From assembly GCA_028284225.1 (NCBI GenBank), contig JANQSD010000022.1, positions 227,777 through 291,776 of the forward strand: a stretch of 64,000 bases of DNA, given 5' to 3'. Shown piece by piece: positions 7,873 through 16,660 of this stretch. This stretch comes from Arenicellales bacterium. Its GTDB lineage: Bacteria; Pseudomonadota; Gammaproteobacteria; Arenicellales; JAHEKD01. The position numbers and the translations under genes are program-made. The notes beneath the pieces are model-generated. The model ran no database searches, was not told the origin of the DNA, and worked only from the letters and a program-made list of their open reading frames with translations. The first letter of the stretch is position 1. Each line of letters opens with the position of its first letter.

Positions 7873-9681
7873 CTACAGACGATTGCCCATTACGTTGTAG
7901 ATTACGTGCAGGAATCGGTGTGCAACAACCGGATCAGTGGAAAAGGGCCACTCTCTGACAGCTACCTCGGTCAAACTAGCCGGTGCCTCATAAACTAATT
8001 CATCCTTCTTGATCGTGGCCCGAACTGTCAGGTCCGCAAGCAATTCTGGATCAACAGCAGTTGGGTCATCGGACAGAATGACGAAATCGGCTATCTTGCC
8101 CACTTCGATTGAGCCTTTACTTTGTTCCTCGAAGTGCTGCCAGGCTGGCCAGATAGTCATCGCTTTCAAGGCCGTCATTACGTCGACTCTTTGATGAGGA
8201 CCGAGAATGTCGCCCGAGCGTGTGCGTCGGGTTACTATCGCAGCAAGGACACGCATACTGTCAGGAAACGCAACAGGGGCGTCATGGTGAGTGCCGAACA
8301 TCATGCCACGACTTCTTATCCAACCCGTTGGTGAAATATTTTCGGCATTGACCGGTCCGACCGTATGATCACGGTGCCAGTCACCCCAGTAAAAGGTATG
8401 CATCGGAAAGACCGAGGGGAAGACTCCCAGACGTTGGTAATTGTCGACCTGATCTTCGCGCATGAACTGACCGTGTATTAGTACGGGGCGAGTATCTGGT
8501 GTGCCGAATTTAGACTGTGCATCATCTATGGCTGAAACAAGCATATCTGAAGCACCTTCGCCGTTTGCATGGACTAATAGTTGGATGCTGTTGTCATAGG
8601 CCCAGTTTACAGCGTCCTGCACCTGCTCCATGGTTGCGGATGCATAGCCCGCATAGCCGGGAGGATAATTCCCGATCGGATTGTAGTATGGTCTGTCGCG
8701 AAGTGCGGTAAAACCCTGTGGGGAGCCGTCTATGGTTAATTTTGCACCACCTACACGTACACCATCCTGATAATGCATCGACATGTTTTCGGCTATATAG
8801 CTTCGATCTAGTAATACGTCCGGATAGCTAACAATGTCGATTGCAATTTGACCTTCGGCTGCGGCCTTTCTGAGTGCCTCCACAACCTGTTGAGAACTTC
8901 GGCCATCCTGAGCCGTGGTATAACCAAACTTTGCCCAGAGTTCCGCGCCTGCCCGGGCGAATGTTTGCAAGCCCTCCTCACCCAGACGGCCGAGCAAAGG
9001 CATGAGTACCGCAATTAACGCATTTTCCTCAAAGACGCCAGTCGGTTCACCAGAATCGTCAAATCGAATGACACCACCCGGTGGTGTCATTGACCCTTTG
9101 CCAATCCCGGTAGCGGCTAACGCCTTAGAGTTTGCCACACCAAAATGCCCTGACTGGTGCCAGATAAAGACCGGAATATCTTTCGAAACTTCATCGAGTT
9201 CGTAACGGGTGGGATGGCGTTTCTCTGCTAGCTGACTATCATCATAGCCAAAGCCGATAATCAGTTTGACCTTGTCGACGGCTGCCTGGTTTTCAGATAC
9301 CCATTCACGCAATGAATTTTGAAGCGAAGGGATGTCCGTGTTAACGCCATCTGGAGGTGGAAGAAGATTTGCAGATAGAGCCTGTATGCCGCCCATTACA
9401 ACATGACCATGGCTATCAAAAAAACCTGGCAGCATGGTGCGGCCTTGCAGATCGAACATCCTGGTATCTTCATCCTGGTACTTCGATACCTCGGCAACTG
9501 GACCAACTGCAATGATGACCCCATCCTTCACCGCAACTGCCTCCACCCTTGGTAACGTGTCGTTAATGGTATGAATGGGGCCGCCAGAATAGATTGTATC
9601 GGCTATATCGTTAGCAGCAAATGTTGTACCGGAAGTAATTGAAGCGCATGCAAAGATGCTGGCGAGAACAGTTCTATTCAT
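7873..9681 (-). CDS. Exported amidohydrolase, YtcJ-like (Amidohydro_3)
   Basis: About 602 residues from the ATG at 9681. A more upstream frame start at 9723 would bury the signal peptide, so I prefer MNRTVLASIFACASITSGTT, a clear Sec signal ending near AANDIA. The mature protein fits the Amidohydro_3 family: DSHGH gives the first metal-binding histidines, IWHQSGHFGVANSKAL follows mid-protein, then LTIDGSPQG and LLVHANGEG, and a C-terminal GKIADFVILSDDP typical of the composite beta domain. Members hydrolyse N-substituted formamides, imides or similar C-N bonds; the substrate here is unknown. Location is probably periplasmic. It stands alone on the minus strand, about 260 bp downstream of the metallopeptidase gene. 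Confidence 0.85.
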   Translation of the reverse strand: MNRTVLASIFACASITSGTTFAANDIADTIYSGGPIHTINDTLPRVEAVAVKDGVIIAVGPVAEVSKYQDEDTRMFDLQGRTMLPGFFDSHGHVVMGGIQALSANLLPPPDGVNTDIPSLQNSLREWVSENQAAVDKVKLIIGFGYDDSQLAEKRHPTRYELDEVSKDIPVFIWHQSGHFGVANSKALAATGIGKGSMTPPGGVIRFDDSGEPTGVFEENALIAVLMPLLGRLGEEGLQTFARAGAELWAKFGYTTAQDGRSSQQVVEALRKAAAEGQIAIDIVSYPDVLLDRSYIAENMSMHYQDGVRVGGAKLTIDGSPQGFTALRDRPYYNPIGNYPPGYAGYASATMEQVQDAVNWAYDNSIQLLVHANGEGASDMLVSAIDDAQSKFGTPDTRPVLIHGQFMREDQVDNYQRLGVFPSVFPMHTFYWGDWHRDHTVGPVNAENISPTGWIRSRGMMFGTHHDAPVAFPDSMRVLAAIVTRRTRSGDILGPHQRVDVMTALKAMTIWPAWQHFEEQSKGSIEVGKIADFVILSDDPTAVDPELLADLTVRATIKKDELVYEAPASLTEVAVREWPFSTDPVVAHRFLHVIYNVMGNRL

Positions 9682-9861
9682 AATAAAAAGATCCGTGGAA
9701 ACGTTGGATATATTACATGGCAAAAAATGATAAATATTTGCTCGTGAATTTAACGTGAAACAATGCCCAGGTTTTGATTTTTACAAAAGCTCTTCATGAA
9801 AAGATTCGAGCTCTGGTCGGAAAAAGGAGAGGGTATGTGTCAGAGCAAGCAAAGTAGGTTT

Positions 9862-9895
9862 TTTTAATGCCGGTTTCATTTTCCGGTGAAAGTGG
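9862..9895 (-). repeat. Partial copy of the CCGGGAA/GAAACGGG intergenic repeat
   Basis: On the minus strand, TTTCACCGGAAAATGAAACC followed by GGCATTA resembles the 3' ends of the repeats at 43021-43140 and 45623-45739. The rest of 9682-9942 contains no gene. Confidence 0.5.
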
Positions 9896-9927
9896 TTGTG
9901 TAAGCTTGGACTGTATTACTCTGAATC

Positions 9928-9943
9928 ATTGCCCATGGGCAAT
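9928..9943. repeat. Perfect 16 bp palindrome at the end of the metallopeptidase gene
   Basis: ATTGCCCATGGGCAAT is its own reverse complement and abuts the stop codon of the peptidase gene. No T-run follows on either strand, so it is not a standard intrinsic terminator. It could be a protein-binding site or 3'-end protection structure. Confidence 0.5.
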
Positions 9944-11205
9944 TAATACTCTATTTCGCGCCAATCAAAAACCTCAGCAATCTCAACGCTATATTGCCCG
10001 TCTGATAGCTCTTGGTCAGCGTTGAATAATGATTGGACAATCTGCGGAAATGTTAAGTTCCAGGAAAGCTGTTCCCAGCTTAAACTGAGCAATAATCCAG
10101 TGTAATCGCGTGCATCTACCAAGGCTTGTTTAAATCCCAGTGGATTTGCCTCATAGGCGGAATCAAAAGCTTCTTGTACCTGTTGCTCGTTGTCCATTTT
10201 TTCAGTCAATCCGCGTGATAATTCATCCAGCTCAGGGTCTATAAGTTCTTTCTCCAGTAATTTTTGTTGAAAGATTTCAACGAATAAATCAAACAGGGCC
10301 CCGGTAAAAGGCAAACTCATGTCGTGCAATTGTTTGATGGTTAATTGATCAAGAGGTGTGTCAGGGTCGGGGACATTTTTCATTTTTATATCATTACTGG
10401 CCATGCGGATCTGACGTGTATTGGACTCTTCTCCAACGCGATTTAATTCGTTGCGTGAGTAAAGATTTCCACTTGACTGCTCAAGTAAGCGGTCAATGAC
10501 GGAGTTAAAATGTAATAATGAAATGATTGCTACAATATCACTCGCTGTTTCATGAAAGGCAAAAAATTGGGGCGTAGCTGTATCATCAGTCGGCATGCCG
10601 ATCACTGAATAAAGCAGTTGATGGCCAAATTCATGGGCCAGCACATCAAAGTTCAGGTTGTAAGGGAATTTATGGCCTTCATCGTCTTTACCGTATCCCA
10701 TTTCAATGAAGCCGTAACCGGCATGGGCATTGTCCCAATCCACCCAGGGTACCAGTTCCATCTGCTCAAATGTATCGCTAAAACTCCATTCTATCTCGTG
10801 GCCGAAATAAGTTTCCCAGATATCCAGTACAAAGCGCAGGGTGCCGTACATGTGTGCCGCTTCGAATTCATGGGTCCCGATCTCCAAATGATCAAAATGT
10901 CCATCAGGTCCGGCTATGGCAGGTGGATTAATTGCCCCATTATAGGGCGGTAATCGAGGGCCGTCGTAATAATCTTTATCAATTGCATCGACCACATACA
11001 TCCGGTCATCACTTGGTCCGGGGCCGATCTCCCAAGGTGCAATGGAAACCCAAACGGTTTCAGGTTCCTGGTAGTCGGTTAACAATGGTGATTGTGGGAA
11101 TAGTCTGAACCGAGTGCCGGCCTCGCGGAAATCGATCTCGAGTTCGCTAAGTTCACAACCGGGGCATATGTCCTCATTGCGCTTTTTGTAATTATCCACC
11201 CTCAT
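9943..11205 (-). CDS. Putative gluzincin zinc metallopeptidase linked to tfuA/ycaO
   Basis: A 420-residue protein without signal peptide or membrane segments. HEFGH (191-195) is a zinc-binding HExxH, and HETASD (218-223) 23 residues on supplies the third ligand Glu and the Asp seen as NExxSD in thermolysin-like gluzincins. So the fold is probably M4-like, though overall similarity to known M4 enzymes is low. The N terminus carries a CPGC pair (C14, C17). The start overlaps the end of tfuA by 14 bp, indicating translational coupling. In such a locus the natural role would be leader removal or processing of a modified peptide; this is inference from position. Confidence 0.72.
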   Translation of the reverse strand: MRVDNYKKRNEDICPGCELSELEIDFREAGTRFRLFPQSPLLTDYQEPETVWVSIAPWEIGPGPSDDRMYVVDAIDKDYYDGPRLPPYNGAINPPAIAGPDGHFDHLEIGTHEFEAAHMYGTLRFVLDIWETYFGHEIEWSFSDTFEQMELVPWVDWDNAHAGYGFIEMGYGKDDEGHKFPYNLNFDVLAHEFGHQLLYSVIGMPTDDTATPQFFAFHETASDIVAIISLLHFNSVIDRLLEQSSGNLYSRNELNRVGEESNTRQIRMASNDIKMKNVPDPDTPLDQLTIKQLHDMSLPFTGALFDLFVEIFQQKLLEKELIDPELDELSRGLTEKMDNEQQVQEAFDSAYEANPLGFKQALVDARDYTGLLLSLSWEQLSWNLTFPQIVQSLFNADQELSDGQYSVEIAEVFDWREIEY

Positions 11206-12487
11206 GATTTTGCTTTAAATAGTAATATTCATCCAAAATCTTAGCATAAAAATCATCGCCATCAACAAAACCCAGTTGAGTAGCATAGTTTTCAATTCTA
11301 TCCGGTAATTCGGTGCCTAGTGTTTGGGTAAAGTACCAATCGCCTAATTGCAACAGATCAAGCTCAGTTAGATCATGGATGGTTAATCGATTATTTTGTT
11401 GAGTTAACTTTGCTTTTTTATCTTGTGCACGGCTGGAAAATTCAGACAACTCGCCTGAATGTTTCAGATAAGCAAGTAAAAGCTGGTCCAGTTGATAAGG
11501 CGAAAGCTGATTCGCGGTCGCTTGACTTTGCTTTATTTGCCATTCACGAGCTAAGCCAAGTTTGAGTGCATCTGGGGATTGGTGTAGCTTGTTCAAATCA
11601 AGATCGCTTGCAGTTTCCGGCTGGGAACCAGTCAAATTCGAGGCCAATGCCTGATCTAATAATTCAAAATAACGCTCGCCTGTCAATCGCAGCTCATCTA
11701 GCACCGGGTTTTCCAAGTGATGTGTTTGATCGATCTCATCAATAGCGGTTTGCCATTGAGTAGTATGTTGGAAAGCAGGCTGACTAATTTTTTGGCTGGA
11801 TGATTGCATAGTTTTATGCCGATTAATTTGATCGAGCATGGTCAGCGCGTCAAGGTGTTTTTGGTCAATCTTATTTTCCTGTACCCATTGCCCCAGATCG
11901 GATAATCGTTCGGCGGCAATATCGTATTGCTTGGCAAGCATGAAAACTTCAGCGTAATTTCGCTGAGGGTAAAAAAGTGATTTAGTGATATCGGTTAGCG
12001 TTTTAAGTTCTTCAGCGTTAATGAGTTTTTGCTGTTGTGCCTTGGCGAGTGTAAAGCGAATGTTGACCATGGCCTCGCTAGCCGGTTTATAACCGAGCTC
12101 CGCCGGACCGTGAATGACCGCAACTTCATCATCGTCTTCAAAAACGTCATCAATAAATGGCGGCAACACTCCCGATTGATAAGCCTGATAAATCTTGCCG
12201 CAACCTTGCATACCAAACTGATCTAATTCTGCTGCCCGTAGCGCCCCCATGCTTGCTGCCCCAAACACTGTTACGCCTTGATTCATCGCCCATAGAATTT
12301 CTTTATGCCAGGCTGCAGGAACCTGATTGAAGTAACCATCGATAATGCCGATTATCTCAGGTTGATAAAGTTCGGTGATTCGGTAGACATCACCGTATTT
12401 AACAGGCGGCAAGTAAGTTGCAGTCAGACGCTGCTGAGCATCTTCAAGCGTAATAGTCGGGCCGATGAAAATGAAGGTTTTGTTCAT
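11192..12487 (-). CDS. tfuA: TfuA-like protein, partner of YcaO
   Basis: A 431-residue protein. The first ~210 residues match the TfuA core: FIFIGPTITLEDA, PEIIGIIDGYF, then WAMNQGVTVFGAASMGALRAAEL and a GVLPPFIDDVFEDDDEVAV segment. The remaining ~220 residues are a helical, Gln-rich extension. TfuA proteins act with YcaO enzymes. In thioviridamide-type peptides and archaeal methyl-CoM reductase the pair installs backbone thioamides, with TfuA thought to deliver sulfur or aid the YcaO. It overlaps the peptidase gene and follows ycaO on the same strand, separated from it by a 477 bp gap that holds the GIY-YIG cassette. There is no clear Shine-Dalgarno before its ATG. Confidence 0.85.
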   Translation of the reverse strand: MNKTFIFIGPTITLEDAQQRLTATYLPPVKYGDVYRITELYQPEIIGIIDGYFNQVPAAWHKEILWAMNQGVTVFGAASMGALRAAELDQFGMQGCGKIYQAYQSGVLPPFIDDVFEDDDEVAVIHGPAELGYKPASEAMVNIRFTLAKAQQQKLINAEELKTLTDITKSLFYPQRNYAEVFMLAKQYDIAAERLSDLGQWVQENKIDQKHLDALTMLDQINRHKTMQSSSQKISQPAFQHTTQWQTAIDEIDQTHHLENPVLDELRLTGERYFELLDQALASNLTGSQPETASDLDLNKLHQSPDALKLGLAREWQIKQSQATANQLSPYQLDQLLLAYLKHSGELSEFSSRAQDKKAKLTQQNNRLTIHDLTELDLLQLGDWYFTQTLGTELPDRIENYATQLGFVDGDDFYAKILDEYYYLKQNHEGG

Positions 12488-12512
12488 TTAATCGCAAATT
12501 GCCAGAAAACAG

Positions 12513-12548
12513 TTAGCACTTGTCATACTGGCGAAGGCCAGTATCCAG
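12513..12548. repeat. 36 bp palindromic direct repeat, copy 1
   Basis: The element has the perfect 8 bp stem ATACTGGC / GCCAGTAT with a GAAG loop, inside the GTCAT...ATCCAG frame. It is identical to copy 2 at 12921-12956 except for one base (position 6). The two copies flank the GIY-YIG gene in the same orientation. Confidence 0.93.
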
Positions 12549-12549
12549 T

Positions 12550-12840
12550 CTAGAGTAACTCTGGATATAAATCTTTCCATTTAGGATTTATCGTTTCGAT
12601 TAACTTTATTTTCCATTGGCGTTTCCAGTTTTTAAGCGCCTTTTCTCTAGAAAAAGCTGATTCCATTGTACTGTGTAGCTCATACCACATGAGGTTATAC
12701 ACTTTATACTTTTTTGTAAAACCAGGAACCAAAGATTGTTTATGTTCCCAGACACGCTTTATTAAATTGGATGTTACTCCAACATAAAGCGTACCGTTCT
12801 TCCTACTAGCCATAATATAAACACAGGGTTGTTTACCCAT
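12550..12840 (-). CDS. Small GIY-YIG nuclease-domain protein (YhbQ/UPF0213-like)
   Basis: A 96-residue stand-alone GIY-YIG domain. The family motif is seen as VYIMASRKNGTLYVGVTSN, followed by a catalytic-type arginine/histidine segment, LIKRVWEHK, the conserved FTKKY, the glutamate-containing MESAFSREKALKNWKR and a final WKDLYPEL. Such small proteins have the nuclease fold, but many have no known target. The gene lies exactly between two near-identical 36 bp palindromic direct repeats and in the same direction as ycaO and tfuA, which it separates. A paralogue at 62895 has the same kind of surroundings. This suggests a repeat-associated, perhaps mobile, cassette. Confidence 0.88.
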   Translation of the reverse strand: MGKQPCVYIMASRKNGTLYVGVTSNLIKRVWEHKQSLVPGFTKKYKVYNLMWYELHSTMESAFSREKALKNWKRQWKIKLIETINPKWKDLYPELL

Positions 12841-12920
12841 CCTTGAGTCCTTATGTAACTTCCTTGTTTAAAGATACTGGATTGCGGCGTTCGCCACAAT
12901 GACGTAAATAAAGCGATCAT

Positions 12921-12956
12921 TTAGCTCTTGTCATACTGGCGAAGGCCAGTATCCAG
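12921..12956. repeat. 36 bp palindromic direct repeat, copy 2
   Basis: Same orientation as copy 1, 408 bp away (start to start), with one mismatch. It ends 8 bp from the 3' end of ycaO. A second weak hairpin (GCGGCGTTCGCC) lies between this copy and the GIY-YIG gene near 12884. Confidence 0.93.
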
Positions 12957-12964
12957 AAATATTG

Positions 12965-14188
12965 TTACCCCATCTCAAACGGTAAATCTATCAATGCCTT
13001 GGCTCTTGGGCCGGGAATATAGCTGCTGTGCCAGTGGCCGTAGGCCCCTTCGAGACCTGGGATAACAACCTTGACCACCGATAGTCCGTATTCTGGTTTG
13101 GTTAAATCAACAGCAATAATTTGTTTGATTCCTACAGCGGTGAGCCGGGAAATGCATAATTGTAAATCTTCAGACATATCTGCATGGTCAAAGCTTGGAA
13201 GTTGATTGAACTGTTTGATGGGTTGATGTTTCTCCAGCAACTCGTAGCCCTGGATGCGGCGTTTTTGCCGTTGGTCAGCCTGGTATTCTGACCAGCCAAC
13301 GTCATCACGACTGCCGGCAATATATGTCGCTCTGGACTGTGCGGCTTCGGTTAAGGCTCGGGAAAGGGCGACTTCTTTGCTGGCATGGGTCCCGGCTCCA
13401 GATTCGGGGTCGGCCCAATCATCTTCATCGCCTATCGCCAGGCAAATGAAACTGGGTAATCCAATATCGCTGGTCATGTCCCAGATTTTTATCTGAATGT
13501 CGGCATTCTCGAATTGTTTGATCAGCCATTGGCAGTTTTTGTCCTGGATAGATTCAATATCTACACCGGTTGCAATCAGTGCAGAAAGCGGTTGTTGATT
13601 CCACAATGCTTCGGCATCACGCTCAACGACTTCGTAAACGGCATGGCAAATCGCCTCATTTAATGTGTTGCCGGATGCAAGTCCGTTAGTGTTGGCAGCA
13701 AAATAACCGCTGCCGTTCAAATATGGCAGGGTGTAATCCGTACTGACCATTTCAAAGGGTAACCACAGTGGTTGCTGGTTGACCAGGTTAATCCCTTCAA
13801 TCCAGAAAATAGGGATATCAGCGTGTAAAGACTTGGTACTGGATTTAGGCAAAAGCTGAATATCGGCCAGCGGCAGTTGTCCCTGTAAATCATTAATACT
13901 GCCAAATCGCAGTTCGTGGGTGATTCGCTCTGCGTGAAATGTTTCGACCGATTCCATCAATGCAGATACTTTTGCTGCATCAGTTTCGAATCCTTTGCCT
14001 TGTGATACTGAAATCGAGCGTGATTGTGGTCGAAAAGAGGTATAAACAGGAATCCCTACTCTGTCGAGCCCAGTTACATTAGCGACCCGGGTAATACCCA
14101 TTTTACTCATTAAAGGCTGAACTCTTTTCAAAGTATCAGCGGGTGTCAATGTTCGATGAGTGCCTAAGTGATATGCTTTGGGTTCCAT
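12965..14188 (-). CDS. ycaO: YcaO-domain ATP-dependent cyclodehydratase/thioamidase-like protein
   Basis: A 407-residue YcaO protein of the TfuA-associated type. Typical blocks are TGLDRVGIPVYTSFRP, ISVSQGKG, ALMESVETFHAERI (the glutamates that bind Mg-ATP), AICHAVYEVVERDAEALW and the late VKVVIPGLEG. The C terminus ends LPFEMG, not the PxPxP tail of azole-forming TOMM enzymes, which favours a thioamide or other backbone chemistry. YcaO proteins activate a peptide amide oxygen with ATP. The gene opens the minus-strand set ycaO, (GIY-YIG), tfuA, metallopeptidase. It is divergent from the transpeptidase gene at 14318. No precursor peptide was found nearby. Confidence 0.88.
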   Translation of the reverse strand: MEPKAYHLGTHRTLTPADTLKRVQPLMSKMGITRVANVTGLDRVGIPVYTSFRPQSRSISVSQGKGFETDAAKVSALMESVETFHAERITHELRFGSINDLQGQLPLADIQLLPKSSTKSLHADIPIFWIEGINLVNQQPLWLPFEMVSTDYTLPYLNGSGYFAANTNGLASGNTLNEAICHAVYEVVERDAEALWNQQPLSALIATGVDIESIQDKNCQWLIKQFENADIQIKIWDMTSDIGLPSFICLAIGDEDDWADPESGAGTHASKEVALSRALTEAAQSRATYIAGSRDDVGWSEYQADQRQKRRIQGYELLEKHQPIKQFNQLPSFDHADMSEDLQLCISRLTAVGIKQIIAVDLTKPEYGLSVVKVVIPGLEGAYGHWHSSYIPGPRAKALIDLPFEMG

Positions 14189-14317
14189 CTGTTACAGTTT
14201 TTTTCTTTGTTCGGTTTCGTCAGACGACGTTAACGAATAAAATAACACGATTCAATAATTTATTGTGATAAACCATGCTTAACCCTATCTTTGGGCAACT
14301 AATAACCGAACGCTTAA

Positions 14318-15763
14318 GTGACTGACAGAGAACCACAGCAACCGGGTGGCGATATGCCCAATTTGGCAGCGCATCGCATTAGCCGCCATAAAAAAGCCCG
14401 ACTAACAGCACCAAGGCGAAGAATTTCACGTACAAAAAGACGTAATAAGGATACTTCTGCAGGCAAGATGGTGGCGGTTGCTGCGCTATTTTTTGCGGCT
14501 GTCATTATCGCTAAAGTGATATTGTTTCCAGGCCAAGTTATCCAGCCAGAAATTAACCAGGTTGGTGATGATGGGATTTCGCTTGACCAATCTGAAGCTG
14601 TTCAATCAAAACCCAAAGGTTTAGTTTTAAAACCCGAAGATTTTGCTTCAAGTTTGTTGTTTGCGGCCGGGCAAAATGATTTTCCAACTCGTATGGATAT
14701 CGAAGTTCAAAGTCATGAATTTCCTTTGAAGCTTGAATATACACTTGACCATGGCCTGCAGTTCGCCTTGTCAGAATGGCTGGATCGTTATGATCCTGAC
14801 TTTGCGGTAGCAGTAGCCATGGATCCGGACAGCGGGCGCATTTTGGCCTTGACCACTTATGTCAGTGACGGTGAGCCGTTGGGGAATCTTGCCATGTCCT
14901 CAGCCTTTCCAGCGGCTTCGGTGTTTAAAATAATCACTGCGGCAGCGGCCATGGATATGGGCAAGCTTAACCCTGAGTCTATTCTTCCATTTAATGGCAA
15001 GTCATCGTCGTTATATAAACAGAATGTCTATAAGCACAAAAACACCAAATGGACTCGTAAGCCTACTTTGGCTGAGGCATTTGCTAAATCAATTAATACT
15101 GTTTTTGGGCGAATCGGTTTGTATACAGTCGGGCCACAACAGCTCAGTAATTATGCCCAGCGGTTTTATTTTAATACGCATATCAACACTGATATTCCTA
15201 TTGACCCCAGCCAAACCTATATCCCGGTTGGTGGAGATGATTGGGCGGTCGTAGAAGCGGCATCAGGTTATACCAATAAAGTCACCTTGAGCCCTTTACA
15301 TGGGGCCGCGCTGGCTGCCAGCATGATAAACGGCGGTAAATTAATGCGGCCATTCATGGTTGATCGAGCCTTTGATGAAAAAGGCCGTTTGGTTTATAAG
15401 GGTAATCCGGAGCAGTTGATGTTGGCCATTACACCGGAAACAGCAGCAAATATGCAGCAGTTAATGGCCAAGACAGTATCAATTGGTACAGCTCGGCGCT
15501 CTTTCCGTGATTTTTTCAAAGGGCAGTACGCGGATATAAAAGTCGGAGGCAAAACCGGTACGCTGACGGGCGGTAATTTAAAAGGGTTGAATGACTGGTT
15601 TGTCGGTTATGCCTATAATGATCAGCGCAAATTGGCCTATGCCGTGTTAAATATTAATCTGGATAAGTGGAAAGTTAAATCGCATTATCTTTCACGCTTG
15701 ATGATCGAGCATTATTTTGACACTAGTGCCGATGTTGAAATGACAGCAAGCTTAATCGAATAA
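14318..15763 (+). CDS. Penicillin-binding transpeptidase-domain protein
   Basis: A 481-residue bitopic inner-membrane protein. It has a basic cytosolic tail (about 50 residues, Arg/Lys-rich), one membrane helix (~51-67) and a periplasmic transpeptidase domain. The serine-DD-transpeptidase motifs are all present: SVFK (SxxK) after FPAA, SIN (SxN) in AFAKSINT, and KTGTLTG. It is shorter than the class B PBPs that have a large N-terminal domain, so it may be a specialised cross-linking enzyme. GTG at 14318 is the probable start; an ATG lies 12 codons later. thyA follows after 13 bp, with its own AGGA, so the two are probably co-transcribed. Confidence 0.85.
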   Translation: MTDREPQQPGGDMPNLAAHRISRHKKARLTAPRRRISRTKRRNKDTSAGKMVAVAALFFAAVIIAKVILFPGQVIQPEINQVGDDGISLDQSEAVQSKPKGLVLKPEDFASSLLFAAGQNDFPTRMDIEVQSHEFPLKLEYTLDHGLQFALSEWLDRYDPDFAVAVAMDPDSGRILALTTYVSDGEPLGNLAMSSAFPAASVFKIITAAAAMDMGKLNPESILPFNGKSSSLYKQNVYKHKNTKWTRKPTLAEAFAKSINTVFGRIGLYTVGPQQLSNYAQRFYFNTHINTDIPIDPSQTYIPVGGDDWAVVEAASGYTNKVTLSPLHGAALAASMINGGKLMRPFMVDRAFDEKGRLVYKGNPEQLMLAITPETAANMQQLMAKTVSIGTARRSFRDFFKGQYADIKVGGKTGTLTGGNLKGLNDWFVGYAYNDQRKLAYAVLNINLDKWKVKSHYLSRLMIEHYFDTSADVEMTASLIE

Positions 15764-15776
15764 AAGGAACATCAAT

Positions 15777-16655
15777 GTGCAACAATATTTAGACACCGTG
15801 CGGGAAGTGCTGGAAAAAGGCACACGTAAAGAAAACAGAACCGGTGTCGACACGATTTCCACTTTCAATATCAATTATGAAATTGATTTACGTGAAGGTT
15901 TTCCGCTGTTAACGACCAAGGAAATTTCCTGGAAGAATATTGTTGTGGAAAATCTGTGGTTTCTGTCGGGTGATACTCATATCGGCCTGTTAAAAAAGCA
16001 TAATTGTAAATTCTGGGACCCCTGGGCTGATGAAAATGATTTAGTCCCCAGCGCTTATGGAAATTTTTGGCGTCATTATCCAGTGCATCAGGATGGTCGA
16101 GCCGAATTTAATGACCAAGTTGCTTATGCCTTAAACACCTTGAAAAACAGCCCGATGAGCCGTCGCATGGTAGTGTTAGCCTGGGCGCCGGGTAATGCAC
16201 AAACAAGTGCTTTGCCGCCTTGCCATGCCATGTGGGTGTTGAATGTACAAAATGATGAGCAGGGTCAGCCGCTGCTGAACCTGCATCTCACTCAGCGTAG
16301 TTGTGACGTGGCTCTGGGTGTGCCTTACAACATAGCCGGTTATGCTTTTTTGCTGGAATTATTTGCGCATCTAAGCGGTATCCGGGCCGGAATTTTTGCC
16401 CATACATTAATTGATGCCCATATTTACACCGTAAAAGCAGATGGTTCCATGGCCGACTATGACCATATTCCGGGATTGAAACAACAGCTTGATCGCGAGA
16501 TTAGAACGCGGCCCATACTTACCATTGATCCTTCTATTACCAGTTTGGATGATATAACACCGCTGCTTCGAGCCGATACAGATGAGCTATTGCAAAAGTT
16601 CAGACTAGACGGCTACAACCCGCATCCGTTTATTCCATTTAAGGTGGCGGTTTGA
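15777..16655 (+). CDS. thyA: Thymidylate synthase
   Basis: A 292-residue ThyA, which methylates dUMP to dTMP using methylenetetrahydrofolate. Visible motifs are ENRTGVDT near the N terminus, the catalytic cysteine in ALPPCHAMW, QRSCDVALGVPYNIAGYA and the DAHIYT block. The length is between the short E. coli form and the longer Gram-positive form. The start is GTG at 15777, preceded by AAAGGA; the ATG two bases earlier is out of frame. folA follows on the same strand after a 166 bp repeat-filled gap, so the dihydrofolate produced here would be recycled by the neighbouring gene product. Confidence 0.97.
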   Translation: MQQYLDTVREVLEKGTRKENRTGVDTISTFNINYEIDLREGFPLLTTKEISWKNIVVENLWFLSGDTHIGLLKKHNCKFWDPWADENDLVPSAYGNFWRHYPVHQDGRAEFNDQVAYALNTLKNSPMSRRMVVLAWAPGNAQTSALPPCHAMWVLNVQNDEQGQPLLNLHLTQRSCDVALGVPYNIAGYAFLLELFAHLSGIRAGIFAHTLIDAHIYTVKADGSMADYDHIPGLKQQLDREIRTRPILTIDPSITSLDDITPLLRADTDELLQKFRLDGYNPHPFIPFKVAV

Positions 16656-16660
16656 ATTTA

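Noticed and set aside
9682-9723. Earlier start for the amidohydrolase
   Set aside because: It would place 14 residues before a good signal peptide.
9876-9929. 17-residue Thr-rich frame downstream of the metallopeptidase as a precursor
   Set aside because: It lies across a dispersed repeat and a palindrome, with no ribosome-binding site.
9928-9943. Palindrome as an intrinsic terminator
   Set aside because: No T-run follows on either strand.
14220-14276. 18-residue frame upstream of ycaO (minus strand) as a peptide precursor
   Set aside because: Although AGGG precedes the ATG, the product (MVYHNKLLNRV...) is hydrophobic, lacks Cys/Ser/Thr or a Gly core, and has no leader/core layout.
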